Source: a virus
IMG/VR virus record: IMGVR_UViG_3300025806_004450
Span: 1-42,437 of that record
Reading direction: 5' to 3' (one strand)
DNA length: 42,437 nt
Positions 26,171 to 33,985 of the stretch are shown in pieces. A program made the position numbers and the translations under genes. The notes beneath the pieces were generated by a model, which made no database searches, was not told the origin of the DNA, and worked only from the letters and a program-made list of their open reading frames with translations. Each line of letters opens with the position of its first letter. The stretch's first letter is position 1.

Positions 26171-26970
26171 TTTATTGTAATTTAAAAGGTGGATTGGCAA
26201 ATATGTTTTTTGAAATTGCCGCAGTTAAATCTATGGCAATAGATAAGGGGGTTGATTGTAGTTTCCCTAATATTACAGCGCAATTAAATTTAGTTAATAA
26301 CGATAACAAATATAACCCAATTATAAAACATGGTTGGGAATATATGGAAATATTTAATATTCTGAATACTACGCCACCAAGAGAAGTACTCCCAACCTTT
26401 ACTTACCCTCTTCATTACCAACCAATTGATTTACCAAAAGATAATTTCATTGTAAATGGGTTTTTTCAAAGTGAAAAATATTTCATACATAATAGGGCTG
26501 AAATTCTAGAATTTCTTAAAATTCCAGATAGTATTCTTAAAATAATCAACGAGAAGTATTCTACAATTTTAAGAACTAGGACTACATCATTACACGTCAG
26601 ACGTGGTGATTATGTAAGGCACCCTAACCATTATCATCAACAAACAATTGAATATTTTAATGAAGCTATTGATAGGTTAAAAGATATTACGGACACCGTA
26701 GTTATTTTTAGTGATGACATACCATGGTGTAAAAATAATTTAAAATATGAAAATGTTGTTTATATTTCAGATGAAAAGGATTATATTGAAATATACCTAA
26801 TGTCTCTTTGTGAAAATAACATTACTGTTAACTCATCATTTTCTTGGTGGGGTGCTTGGTTAAATCAAAATGAAAATAAAGTGGTTATTGGTCCTAAAAA
26901 ATGGTTTGGGCCAGCATTAGCCAAATATAACGCTAACGATATAGTACCTGAAACATGGATAAAAATTTAA
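26167..26970 (+). CDS. GT11-family alpha-1,2-fucosyltransferase-like protein (267 aa)
   Basis: GT11 signatures are all visible: LKGGLANMFFEIAAVKSMA at 6-24, SLHVRRGDYVRHP at 141-153 (the HxRRGDY motif binding the GDP-fucose phosphates), IFSDDIPWCKNNL, and VNSSFSWWGAWLN at 221-233. Members transfer L-fucose from GDP-fucose to a galactose or similar acceptor in an alpha-1,2 linkage and occur in O-antigen and capsule clusters of Bacteroidota. Length fits the family. A GDP-mannose dehydratase lies 7 kb downstream, consistent with a GDP-6-deoxyhexose donor. The family call is firm; donor and acceptor are inferred. Confidence 0.9.
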   Translation: MIYCNLKGGLANMFFEIAAVKSMAIDKGVDCSFPNITAQLNLVNNDNKYNPIIKHGWEYMEIFNILNTTPPREVLPTFTYPLHYQPIDLPKDNFIVNGFFQSEKYFIHNRAEILEFLKIPDSILKIINEKYSTILRTRTTSLHVRRGDYVRHPNHYHQQTIEYFNEAIDRLKDITDTVVIFSDDIPWCKNNLKYENVVYISDEKDYIEIYLMSLCENNITVNSSFSWWGAWLNQNENKVVIGPKKWFGPALAKYNANDIVPETWIKI

Positions 26971-26971
26971 T

Positions 26972-27391
26972 ATGGAAAAAATATATTCTAAAATAGAACC
27001 TGATAAACTATTACATATAATCAATAGATTAGATGAAATTGAAGGTAGAACTGAAGTAGTCGATGAAAATAATTTCATTCAATGTGCAACATTAAAAATG
27101 GAGAAAGGGAAAACCTTCCCACCTCATAGGCACATAACCAAAGATAGACATTATCCAGAACAGATAGCTCAAGAATCTTGGGTGGTAATTAGGGGAAGTG
27201 TGAAGTGCATATTTTATGATTTAGATAATACAATAATTGCGGAGCCGATTTTAAAGGCTGGTGACGCTAGTTTTACACTATACGGTGGTCACACTTACTT
27301 AATTCTAGAAGATGATACAATTGTATACGAATATAAAACTGGACCGTATGAGGGACAGAAATTAGATAAAACATTTATAGATGAGAAATGA
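26972..27391 (+). CDS. Cupin-fold protein of sugar-modification clusters (139 aa)
   Basis: A single cupin barrel. Motif 1 contains GKTFPPHRHITKD with the paired histidines, followed by AQESWVVIRGSVKCIFYDLD. Motif 2 contains LKAGDASFTLYGGHTYLILED. The ending YEYKTGPYEGQKLDKTFI is characteristic of small cupins found in polysaccharide gene clusters. Some cupins of this size are nucleotide-sugar ketoisomerases or epimerases (FdtA/QdtA, WxcM type), but the sequence is not close enough to the patterns I know to assign a reaction. It lies between GT11 and FabH-like genes and overlaps the latter by 11 bp, pointing to a role in making the sugar or its acyl group. Confidence 0.75.
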   Translation: MEKIYSKIEPDKLLHIINRLDEIEGRTEVVDENNFIQCATLKMEKGKTFPPHRHITKDRHYPEQIAQESWVVIRGSVKCIFYDLDNTIIAEPILKAGDASFTLYGGHTYLILEDDTIVYEYKTGPYEGQKLDKTFIDEK

Positions 27392-28325
27392 TAATGTAAC
27401 AATCCTTGGAACAGGTTCATACTTACCAAGCAATGTGGTAACAAATGAAGATTTGTGTAAACACATCACAACAACACCAGAATGGGTTGAAGATAAATTA
27501 GGTATAATTGAACGTAGAATAACAGTAGATGAATCTACAGCCGATTTAGCGTATCAAGCCGCAATTAGGACTTTAGCCAATTCATTAACCGATAAAGAAG
27601 AATTAGATTTAATCATAGTGGTCACATCAAGTCCTGACCAGATATCACCATCAACTGCATGTACGTTACATAAGATGTTAGACATTAAGCGAGACGTACC
27701 TTCATTTGACATTAATGCTGTATGCGCTGGATTTGTATATGCAATGTCATTCGCATCAACATTAATTAGTAGTGGAACTTATAAAAAAATTCTAATTGTT
27801 GCAAGCGAAACATATTCCAAACATACAAATGTTCATGATAGAAATTGTGTATTTTTTGGTGATGGAGCTGGTGGCTTAGTTTTAGGCACATCAAAAAACG
27901 GTTGGAACGTTAGTAATATAGCGTCAAATGGAAATGGTTCAGGTATGACAGGATTTAGAATGCCGTTATCGGACCCGTTTACTATGAAGGGTAAGGAAGT
28001 ATGGGAACAAGCAATACGTGTGTTACCAGAATCTATTAAACTAGTAATGGAAGAAGCTGAACTTGAGGTAGATGATATTAAATTATTAGTGCCACATCAA
28101 CCAAGTATTAATATACTAAAAGTGGTTGCAAAGGAAGTCGGAATGTCGATGGATAACGTAAAGTTGGTGCAAGATAAATATGGAAATATAGCTGGCGCAT
28201 CAATACCAATTGCGTTAAATGATGCATTCGAGAATAACGAAATTGAAAAGGGTGATAAAATTGTATTATCGGCTGTAGGTTCTGGATGGGCTTGGGGTTC
28301 GATGGTAATAAATTACGAAGATTAA
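27381..28325 (+). CDS. 3-oxoacyl-ACP synthase III-like enzyme (FabH/KAS III family)
   Basis: The complete KAS III catalytic triad is present: Cys115 in INAVCAGFVYAM, His239 in LLVPHQPSINI and Asn269 in DKYGNIAGASIP. Other family features are LGTGSYLPSNVVTNEDL at the N-terminus, the GDGAGGLVLG loop at 160-169 and MKGKEVWEQA at 202-211. Length (314 aa) is typical. KAS III enzymes condense an acyl-CoA with malonyl-ACP; relatives in O-antigen clusters make short hydroxyacyl groups for amino sugars. It is followed by a FabG-like reductase and a hexapeptide acyltransferase, which fits synthesis and transfer of a 3-hydroxyacyl group. It is very unusual in a phage. Thiolase-fold identity is firm; pathway is inference. 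Confidence 0.92.
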   Translation: MRNDNVTILGTGSYLPSNVVTNEDLCKHITTTPEWVEDKLGIIERRITVDESTADLAYQAAIRTLANSLTDKEELDLIIVVTSSPDQISPSTACTLHKMLDIKRDVPSFDINAVCAGFVYAMSFASTLISSGTYKKILIVASETYSKHTNVHDRNCVFFGDGAGGLVLGTSKNGWNVSNIASNGNGSGMTGFRMPLSDPFTMKGKEVWEQAIRVLPESIKLVMEEAELEVDDIKLLVPHQPSINILKVVAKEVGMSMDNVKLVQDKYGNIAGASIPIALNDAFENNEIEKGDKIVLSAVGSGWAWGSMVINYED

Positions 28326-28326
28326 T

Positions 28327-28983
28327 ATGAAAACAATTGCAGTATTTGGTGGAACTGGTGGGTTAGGTAAAAAACTAGTCCCTTTATTGGCTGAAAAATA
28401 TCATGTTATACCGTTAGGTAGTTCTGTCGTTGATATTACCAATTTAGAATCAGTTAAGCAATGGTTTTCTGATGCGGAAAAACATTACAATGTTGATATT
28501 GTTTTGAATATGAGTGGTGTTAAATATGATACATTTTTAAGTAAAATCACTTCTGATGACGTAGAAGACATTGATAAGATGTTAGATGTTAACATTAAAG
28601 GGAATATAAATATGTTAGCCGCATGTTTACCTCATATGATTGAAAGAGGGTATGGAAGAGTGATTGCGATATCATCTGTTTTTTCTGAAATGAACGTACC
28701 TAAGAATTCAATATACTGTGCGTCAAAAGCATTCGTAGATAGATTGATAGGTACCGCCAATAAAGAAAACGTAAGATTCGGCATTACATGCAATACAATC
28801 CAATTAGGTTATTGGGATGGTGGTATGGCATATAGAGTAGATGAGAAGTACGTTCAAATGGCTAAAGATAAAGTAGGGTTAAAGAGATTTGGTACCGCTG
28901 AAGAATTATATAATACGGTAAATTTCATTGTAGACAATGAATATGTATCTGGAACAAATTTAAAAATAGATGGGGGATTATAA
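28327..28983 (+). CDS. Short-chain dehydrogenase/reductase, FabG-like (218 aa)
   Basis: Rossmann-fold SDR. The nucleotide-binding GGTGGLGK is at 8-15, LNMSGVKY at 60-67 replaces the NAG motif, the catalytic serines are in AISSVFSE, and Y130-x-x-x-K134 is in SIYCASKAF. The C-terminus (DNEYVSGTNLKIDGGL) is the hallmark of FabG-like reductases rather than of extended SDRs such as GDP-fucose synthase. A 3-oxoacyl reductase acting after the FabH-like enzyme is the simplest reading; a sugar ketoreductase is the alternative. It begins 1 bp after the FabH gene and overlaps the next gene by 14 bp. Confidence 0.88.
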   Translation: MKTIAVFGGTGGLGKKLVPLLAEKYHVIPLGSSVVDITNLESVKQWFSDAEKHYNVDIVLNMSGVKYDTFLSKITSDDVEDIDKMLDVNIKGNINMLAACLPHMIERGYGRVIAISSVFSEMNVPKNSIYCASKAFVDRLIGTANKENVRFGITCNTIQLGYWDGGMAYRVDEKYVQMAKDKVGLKRFGTAEELYNTVNFIVDNEYVSGTNLKIDGGL

Positions 28984-29503
28984 GAATTTTAAAAAAGTGG
29001 GTGAAGACGTTAGAGTAGATTCGTCAGCTCAAATAGTTAGACCAGAATTAATAGAATTAGGAAGTCACATTTCAATTGACATGTGTGTGTATTTCTCTAC
29101 TTCAGCTATACTTGGAGATTATATTCATATAGCCCCACAAGTTAGTATAATTGGTGGTGGTGATTCAGTATTAATAATGGAAGATTTCAGTGCAATTGCT
29201 ACTGGTACACGAGTTATATGTGCAAGCGATGACTTCAAAAAAGGTTTCCTGAATCCATTTATACCGAGAGAATATAGAAATGTGATTAATGAACCAGTGA
29301 TATTTAGGAAGTATTCATCTACTGGAGTTAATTCAGTTGTAATGCCAGGTGTTACATTAGCTGAAGGTTCTGTACTTGGGGCTAATTCATTATTAACAAA
29401 AGATACTGAACCATGGGGAATTTATGTTGGTTCGCCAGCGAAAAGAATTGCAACAAGAGATAAAGAGTTAATTTTAAAAGGAGCTAAAGAGCTTGGGTAT
29501 TAA
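28970..29503 (+). CDS. Left-handed beta-helix (hexapeptide) acyltransferase (177 aa)
   Basis: Hexapeptide-repeat pattern throughout: VRVDSSAQIVRPELIELGSH, ILGDYIHIAPQVSIIGGG, then SSTGVNSVVMPGVTLAEGSV and LGANSLLTKDTEPWGIYVGSP. The ending (VGSPAKRI) is typical of sugar O- and N-acyltransferases using acetyl- or acyl-CoA/ACP. Where many relatives have a catalytic histidine in the APH turn, this one has Gln (APQVSI), so the active-site base may differ. The start lies inside the last codons of the reductase gene. Downstream of ketoacyl synthase and reductase genes it is a good candidate for attaching their product to a sugar. Confidence 0.88.
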   Translation: MGDYKNFKKVGEDVRVDSSAQIVRPELIELGSHISIDMCVYFSTSAILGDYIHIAPQVSIIGGGDSVLIMEDFSAIATGTRVICASDDFKKGFLNPFIPREYRNVINEPVIFRKYSSTGVNSVVMPGVTLAEGSVLGANSLLTKDTEPWGIYVGSPAKRIATRDKELILKGAKELGY

Positions 29504-29505
29504 TT

Positions 29506-30324
29506 ATGAGTAAATATATAACTAATGAAATTTTCCCACATGGGTTAGGGACTAGAATGTTTTTATTGACAAACGCTATTGGTTATTCTATTATCACTAA
29601 TACTGAATTTGTAATAACACCTTTTTCTCATCAAGCAGTACCAAACGAATTTAGTGATAAAAATTCAATGACCAAAAGAGTTGATTACTTATCTGATTGT
29701 AAGAGATGGGATTTGATACTAAATTTAGAGAAAAAAAAAATAACCGACATTGAAGATTTATCTGAGGTGTTATATTTGTCACACCCATCGTCAAATAATG
29801 ATGTACCACCAATTGAGGGACAGTTTGAATTATATAACAAAATTAGAGGGTTTCGTGATGAAATAAAAAAAGATTATTTGGTCATACCAACTAAAGTTAC
29901 TAGTGACGTTATTAACGTAAGCGTTCATATTAGAAGAGGTGATATAATCAATGATAGACATAGATTTATAGGTAATAAGTATTATTTAGATAGTCTTAAC
30001 ATTTTAGAGACGACTTTAAAAGAAAGAGGTATTAAGTATGATATAACTATATACGTACAAAAAGAAGGTTTTGTCGCCACAGGTTTTGAAGATTTTAATA
30101 TTAAATACGATACCGATATCTCTGATAATGAAACGTGGGTTGCTATGGTAAACTCTGACATTCTATTAGGGAGTAACAGTGCTTTCAGTACTAGTGTTGG
30201 TATGTTGATGGATGGAATTTTCATTCACCCAACTAGTAATAATTTTACCGATATGACCGATTGGTTATACGGTAACGAGTTAGACAAGAACTCAATTAAT
30301 AAAAAATTAGGATATGAATCATAA
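29506..30324 (+). CDS. Fucosyltransferase-like protein with HIRRGD motif (272 aa)
   Basis: The N-terminal FPHGLGTRMFLLTNAIGYSI resembles the G-L-G/N-x-M-F start of GT11 and related fucosyltransferases. VSVHIRRGDIINDRHRF near residue 140 is the basic GDP-binding motif, and SDILLGSNSAFSTSVGMLMDG resembles the C-terminal donor-site serine motif. Overall similarity to the GT11 at 26167 is low, so this is a distant member of the same superfamily rather than a recent duplicate. It begins 2 bp after the acyltransferase and overlaps the next gene by 11 bp. Specificity is unknown. Confidence 0.7.
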   Translation: MSKYITNEIFPHGLGTRMFLLTNAIGYSIITNTEFVITPFSHQAVPNEFSDKNSMTKRVDYLSDCKRWDLILNLEKKKITDIEDLSEVLYLSHPSSNNDVPPIEGQFELYNKIRGFRDEIKKDYLVIPTKVTSDVINVSVHIRRGDIINDRHRFIGNKYYLDSLNILETTLKERGIKYDITIYVQKEGFVATGFEDFNIKYDTDISDNETWVAMVNSDILLGSNSAFSTSVGMLMDGIFIHPTSNNFTDMTDWLYGNELDKNSINKKLGYES

Positions 30325-31138
30325 ATTAGAATTTGTAAAAATATCTTCAAAACATGAAGTAGGTGGTGTTGGATTTGCTGGTAATATGTTTATCATATTG
30401 AGCACATTATCACTTGTGGGACAGGATGAAAAACTTTATATTGATATGAGTAAAACAGATTGTATCTGTACGGAAAAAGGACCGTTGTTACATAACACAA
30501 ATAATTGTTGGGAATATTACTTTGACCAAGTTAATATTGAAGGTGAAACCACTAACAACATGAATAGTTTAGTTATAGGTGGGCTAACATACGAAAATAG
30601 AGATATGTATATGTACCCAGAAAATTTCATAGCACTTAAAGAAAAATTTAATTATAATTTCCAATTAAAATCTTATATTAAAACATTAATAGATGATTTC
30701 TATGACAATAATATTAAAGGTAAAGTAACATTAGGTGTTCAAGTTAGATTAACTGATATGAAACACCATCATAATGTATCACCATTGAGTAGTTACGTTA
30801 TAAAAATAAATGAAATTTTATTAAAACACCCAGAAATAGAACAAATATTTTTAGCCACAGATGATAGTTTAGTTATTCCAGAATTAAGAGCTGCGTTAGA
30901 CGTTCCAATTATTTGTTACGATAATATGTTTAGAGCTGATAAAGCTAATAGACATCATGACCCACACGCTAGGTTGCATGATACTAGAAAAAACCATAGA
31001 TATAAATTAGGTATTGAATGTTTACAAGAAATCCTTACATTAACAAAATGTGATTACTTATTGAAAGCAGATTTATCGTCAATTTCTATTGTCGCTAGTA
31101 TTCTAAGTGAAAATATTAAAACCGTATATAAAGTATGA
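30314..31138 (+). CDS. Putative O-FucT/NodZ-like glycosyltransferase (274 aa)
   Basis: Residues ~138-150 (TLGVQVRLTDMKHHH) and ~178-190 (IEQIFLATDDSLVIPEL) match the V-x-R-x-T-D and FLATDD motifs of the GT23/NodZ and O-fucosyltransferase superfamily, which use GDP-fucose. DYLLKADLSSISIVASIL near the C-terminus corresponds to their D-x-L-x-x-S-S-S-x-x-S-x-x-A motif. The first Arg motif reads RLTD rather than RRTD. It overlaps the previous gene by 11 bp and the next by ATGA. A third fucosyltransferase-type enzyme in the same operon is remarkable. Superfamily assignment is moderate; substrate unknown. Confidence 0.65.
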   Translation: MNHKLEFVKISSKHEVGGVGFAGNMFIILSTLSLVGQDEKLYIDMSKTDCICTEKGPLLHNTNNCWEYYFDQVNIEGETTNNMNSLVIGGLTYENRDMYMYPENFIALKEKFNYNFQLKSYIKTLIDDFYDNNIKGKVTLGVQVRLTDMKHHHNVSPLSSYVIKINEILLKHPEIEQIFLATDDSLVIPELRAALDVPIICYDNMFRADKANRHHDPHARLHDTRKNHRYKLGIECLQEILTLTKCDYLLKADLSSISIVASILSENIKTVYKV

Positions 31139-31821
31139 TTTATATAATTGGAGATAGTCATGTATCAGTATTTTCTGGAACCGATAAAGGGTTGAATGGG
31201 TTAAGACACATTCAACCAGAATTTGGCACTTGTTATACTTTAAGTGGTGGTTCGTTAAGACCACACAATGTATTCGAACAGAGAATACCGTATTTTTGTC
31301 CAATTAAAATTGGTTCAAATACGGCTTATAATTCATTCGATAAATTACCAGTAATTGAACAGGTAATTGAAGAATATGAGATATCAGAAAAAGATTATAT
31401 ATTCTTATGTTTTGGTGAAATAGATATTAGAAACCATATTGGGTTTAATGCTGAAGCTGAAGATATATTAATAACTGAAGGGATATATAGGTGTGTTGAT
31501 AGATATATGAAAACCGTAGATTATCTAAATGATAAATACTCTAATGTTGGAGTATATGGTTCACCACCATCATCACGTAAAGGTGATAGCCCAGTTAAAG
31601 AATATAAAGATGAAATTTTTAGAAATGTTATGACAAAGGAATTTAATAAACACCTTAAATATAACTGTAATAAGAATGATATTATATTTAAAGATATTTC
31701 AGAAAAATTAATGTTAGAAAATGGTAGGACTGACCCTAAATTTATTATGGATGATATCCATTTATCACAAGAGGTAATGCCGTTTTTAAAAGAAGAATTT
31801 AAAGATTTAATAGATGAATGA
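31135..31821 (+). CDS. SGNH/GDSL-like hydrolase or acyl-modifying protein (228 aa)
   Basis: The order of blocks fits the SGNH fold: GDSH at 6-9 (nucleophile Ser8), LCFGEIDIRNH at 91-101 (block III, with Asn100 in place of the usual G-x-N-D), and DDIHLS at 206-211 (the D-x-x-H catalytic pair, D206 and H209). Such proteins add or remove O-acyl groups on polysaccharides. In an operon with acyl-chain and hexapeptide acyltransferase genes, it may trim or move an acyl group on the phage-directed glycan. No signal peptide is seen, so it acts in the cytoplasm. Fold call moderate to good. Confidence 0.7.
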   Translation: MIYIIGDSHVSVFSGTDKGLNGLRHIQPEFGTCYTLSGGSLRPHNVFEQRIPYFCPIKIGSNTAYNSFDKLPVIEQVIEEYEISEKDYIFLCFGEIDIRNHIGFNAEAEDILITEGIYRCVDRYMKTVDYLNDKYSNVGVYGSPPSSRKGDSPVKEYKDEIFRNVMTKEFNKHLKYNCNKNDIIFKDISEKLMLENGRTDPKFIMDDIHLSQEVMPFLKEEFKDLIDE

Positions 31822-32626
31822 TAGGGTGGAAATAAATATGATAGGTGGTGGGTTTCAACATAGTCCGTCTACATCTGGTTACGAACCATTATATGTAAAA
31901 TGGGTCAAGGGTAGCCATACAGCACCAATATCTATGCACATCGACTTTCTAATTAAAACACCACCAAATCCAAATACAATAAATTATGGTTGGTTATCTG
32001 AATCTAAAGACATCAACACTGGGTTATATGAGTGGTGTGCTAATAACTTAGATTTCTTAAAGAAACATTATAAGTTAGTATTCACACATGACGTTAGTTT
32101 AACCGAACTATCTAACATCTTTGCGTTACAAGTTAGTGGTAAATCATTTATCGCTGAAAGTGATGGGTTGGTGTACCCTAAGACTAAATTGGTTTCCATG
32201 ATTGCGTCTAATAAAAAGATGTGCCCAGCTCATATTTATAGGCATGAAATGATTGCTAAATTCAGTCCACATTGTGACCACTTCGGAAGAGGGTTCCGTG
32301 AAATACCTAATAAGATTGATGGTTTAAAAGATTATTGTTTTTCCATTGCAATGGAGAATGGGACGTACCCCAATATGGTTAGTGAAAAAATCACTGATTG
32401 TTTTATGACTGGCACAATACCGATTTTTTATGGCATTGAAAATATAGGTGATTTCTTTAACACTGATGGGATAATAACACTAAATGACGACTTCAAAATA
32501 GAATCATTATCTTTTGATTTATATAATTCTAAAATTGAAGCAGTAAAAGAGAATTTTGAGACCGCTATGAATATGCTAGTTTCAGAAGACCATCTTTACT
32601 TAAAATACATTAAAAATGAAATATAA
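31814..32626 (+). CDS. GT10-family alpha-1,3/1,4-fucosyltransferase-like protein (270 aa)
   Basis: The C-terminal donor domain is diagnostic: HFGRGFREIPNKIDGLKDY at 156-174, then CFSIAMENGTYPNMVSEKI at 175-193, then TDCFMTGTIPIFYG. This corresponds to the FAIAxEN...YVTEKLxDAFxxGTVPVYxG block of GT10, which binds GDP-fucose. The N-terminal acceptor domain is short, giving 270 residues against about 350 or more in many members. It overlaps the neighbouring genes by 8 and 11 bp. It is the second clearly recognisable fucosyltransferase family in this operon, after GT11. Confidence 0.9.
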   Translation: MNDRVEINMIGGGFQHSPSTSGYEPLYVKWVKGSHTAPISMHIDFLIKTPPNPNTINYGWLSESKDINTGLYEWCANNLDFLKKHYKLVFTHDVSLTELSNIFALQVSGKSFIAESDGLVYPKTKLVSMIASNKKMCPAHIYRHEMIAKFSPHCDHFGRGFREIPNKIDGLKDYCFSIAMENGTYPNMVSEKITDCFMTGTIPIFYGIENIGDFFNTDGIITLNDDFKIESLSFDLYNSKIEAVKENFETAMNMLVSEDHLYLKYIKNEI

Positions 32627-33329
32627 AACAATACATAGCTTAGGGAGTAGATGTCAAAATTCAGATATATTAAAACATTATAATTATCGAGAATTTTCAG
32701 GGTTTTTTGATTTTATGAATACTTTAAAGGTTGAAACCATTAAACATATTTTAGAAGACGATTTCAACGAAATTCTTAAACCTGAAAACAACTTTACCTT
32801 GTTATGTAATCAACTAACCATTGACCCAGAAACAAGACTTCCATTACCAACATCGATGAGAACCAGTAATAAATTTTATGATGCTGACCATACTGATGTT
32901 CATGGTGCTATATTTCCACACCACGATTTGAATACTGAAAAAGATTATAATCATTTTTTGAAATGTAAAAAAAGGTTTAAAAAATTAAAGGATTATAAGA
33001 CTCTTTTTAATTATTCTTATAATACATGGGAGAATAATCTTACAATTGATGATATGGAACATATCGTAACTTCTTTAAAAGAGGTTTATGGGTTTACTAA
33101 CTTTAAGGTTTGTTTCATAGGAATAGAAAAGGGTTTAGAATCAACATATAAACAGACGTTAGAATCTGAATTTTATGATAATTGGAGTCTAACAATTAAC
33201 CTTAGTAGTTTTACAGGTGGGTTATTTGGTAAACCATTGGATAATGAAAATTATATTAACATAATAAAAAACTATGATATCGATAATGTCAGAGTAACAA
33301 AAGAAGAAATAGATAATTATGAGTTTTAA
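32616..33329 (+). CDS. DUF1796-like (papain-like cysteine peptidase fold) protein (237 aa)
   Basis: The start (TIHSLGSRCQNSDILKHYNYREFSGFFDFM) matches the beginning of the DUF1796 family: S-L-G-x-x-C, then R-x-x-S-x-x-F-D-W. The middle contains HGAIFPHHDL and a KKRFKKLKDYKTLFNYSYNT segment, also typical of that family. These proteins are annotated as putative papain-like cysteine peptidases, mainly from fold prediction, and frequently sit in polysaccharide gene clusters of bacteria and large viruses. The candidate nucleophile is Cys13. Function in glycan synthesis is unknown. The gene is coupled by 11-bp overlaps at both ends. Confidence 0.7.
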   Translation: MKYKTIHSLGSRCQNSDILKHYNYREFSGFFDFMNTLKVETIKHILEDDFNEILKPENNFTLLCNQLTIDPETRLPLPTSMRTSNKFYDADHTDVHGAIFPHHDLNTEKDYNHFLKCKKRFKKLKDYKTLFNYSYNTWENNLTIDDMEHIVTSLKEVYGFTNFKVCFIGIEKGLESTYKQTLESEFYDNWSLTINLSSFTGGLFGKPLDNENYINIIKNYDIDNVRVTKEEIDNYEF

Positions 33330-33912
33330 AGTAGTAACACAATTCGAAAATGAAGTTGCCGAATTTTTTGGCGCACCATACGCAATAGCGGTGGATAGTT
33401 GTACACATGGTATTGAACTATGTCTAAGATTAAAAGATGTGCAAAGTATACATGTACCAAAACATACATATATTTCTGTGCCATTTTTAGCAAATAAATT
33501 AGGTATTAGCTTAAGATGGACTGATGAAAATTGGGTTGATTATTATAATTTAAGTTATGGAAATGTAATAGATGCGGCAGTACTTTGGAAAAAAAATAGT
33601 TATGTGCCAAATACATTTATGAATTTGAGCTTCCAATATCAAAAACATTTAAGCCTTGGTAGAGGTGGGATGATATTATGTGATAATAAAAAAGATGCGA
33701 TAAAGTTAAAGAAGATGTCATATGATGGTAGGTTACCAGATATACCTTGGAGAGACCAAAATATAGACACATTTGGTTATCATTATTATATGACCCCAGA
33801 AACGGCACAAATGGGATTGGATAAATTATCAAAGGCAATTGAAACGACCCCTAGACAATGGGTAGTTGAAGACTGGCCTGACTTAACTAAAATGGATATT
33901 TTTAATAGGTAA
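33319..33912 (+). CDS. Short DegT/DnrJ/EryC1-type aminotransferase-like protein (197 aa)
   Basis: The order of segments matches the PLP-binding large domain of sugar aminotransferases: FENEVAEFFGAPYAIAVDSC, THGIELCLRL, VPKHTYISVPFLANKLG, and LSFQYQKHLSLGRGGMILCD at 103-122 with K109 at the Schiff-base position. Full-length family members are about 370 residues and finish with a small C-terminal domain that is absent here. Because the reading frame closes neatly (IFNR, TAA) and the fold core is intact, this is probably a minimal variant rather than a frameshifted gene. If active it would aminate a keto-sugar, for example the product of the downstream dehydratase. Activity is uncertain. Confidence 0.78.
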   Translation: MSFKVVTQFENEVAEFFGAPYAIAVDSCTHGIELCLRLKDVQSIHVPKHTYISVPFLANKLGISLRWTDENWVDYYNLSYGNVIDAAVLWKKNSYVPNTFMNLSFQYQKHLSLGRGGMILCDNKKDAIKLKKMSYDGRLPDIPWRDQNIDTFGYHYYMTPETAQMGLDKLSKAIETTPRQWVVEDWPDLTKMDIFNR

Positions 33913-33928
33913 TTATGTTTACTTATTC

Positions 33929-33978
33929 ATATTTTTTATTTATATTTAGTTCAAATAAAAAATATAAATAAAAAATAT
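33929..33978. promoter_or_regulatory. AT-only inverted repeat with TATAAATA elements before gmd
   Basis: A 19-bp arm at 33929-33947 and its exact reverse complement at 33960-33978 are separated by 12 nt. The region holds TATAAATA at 33963-33970 and 33976-33983 on the plus strand, and one at 33944-33937 on the minus strand, so it resembles the divergent region near 17918. A late promoter for gmd is possible (the first element is 15 nt before the ATG). Because the arms contain no G or C, a stable RNA hairpin is unlikely, and the symmetry may partly reflect base composition. Confidence 0.4.
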
Positions 33979-33985
33979 AAATAAA

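Noticed and set aside
28327-28983. SDR as GDP-fucose synthase completing the Gmd pathway
   Set aside because: It is 218 residues with a FabG-type C-terminus and classic SDR motifs; GDP-fucose synthase is an extended SDR of about 310-320 residues.
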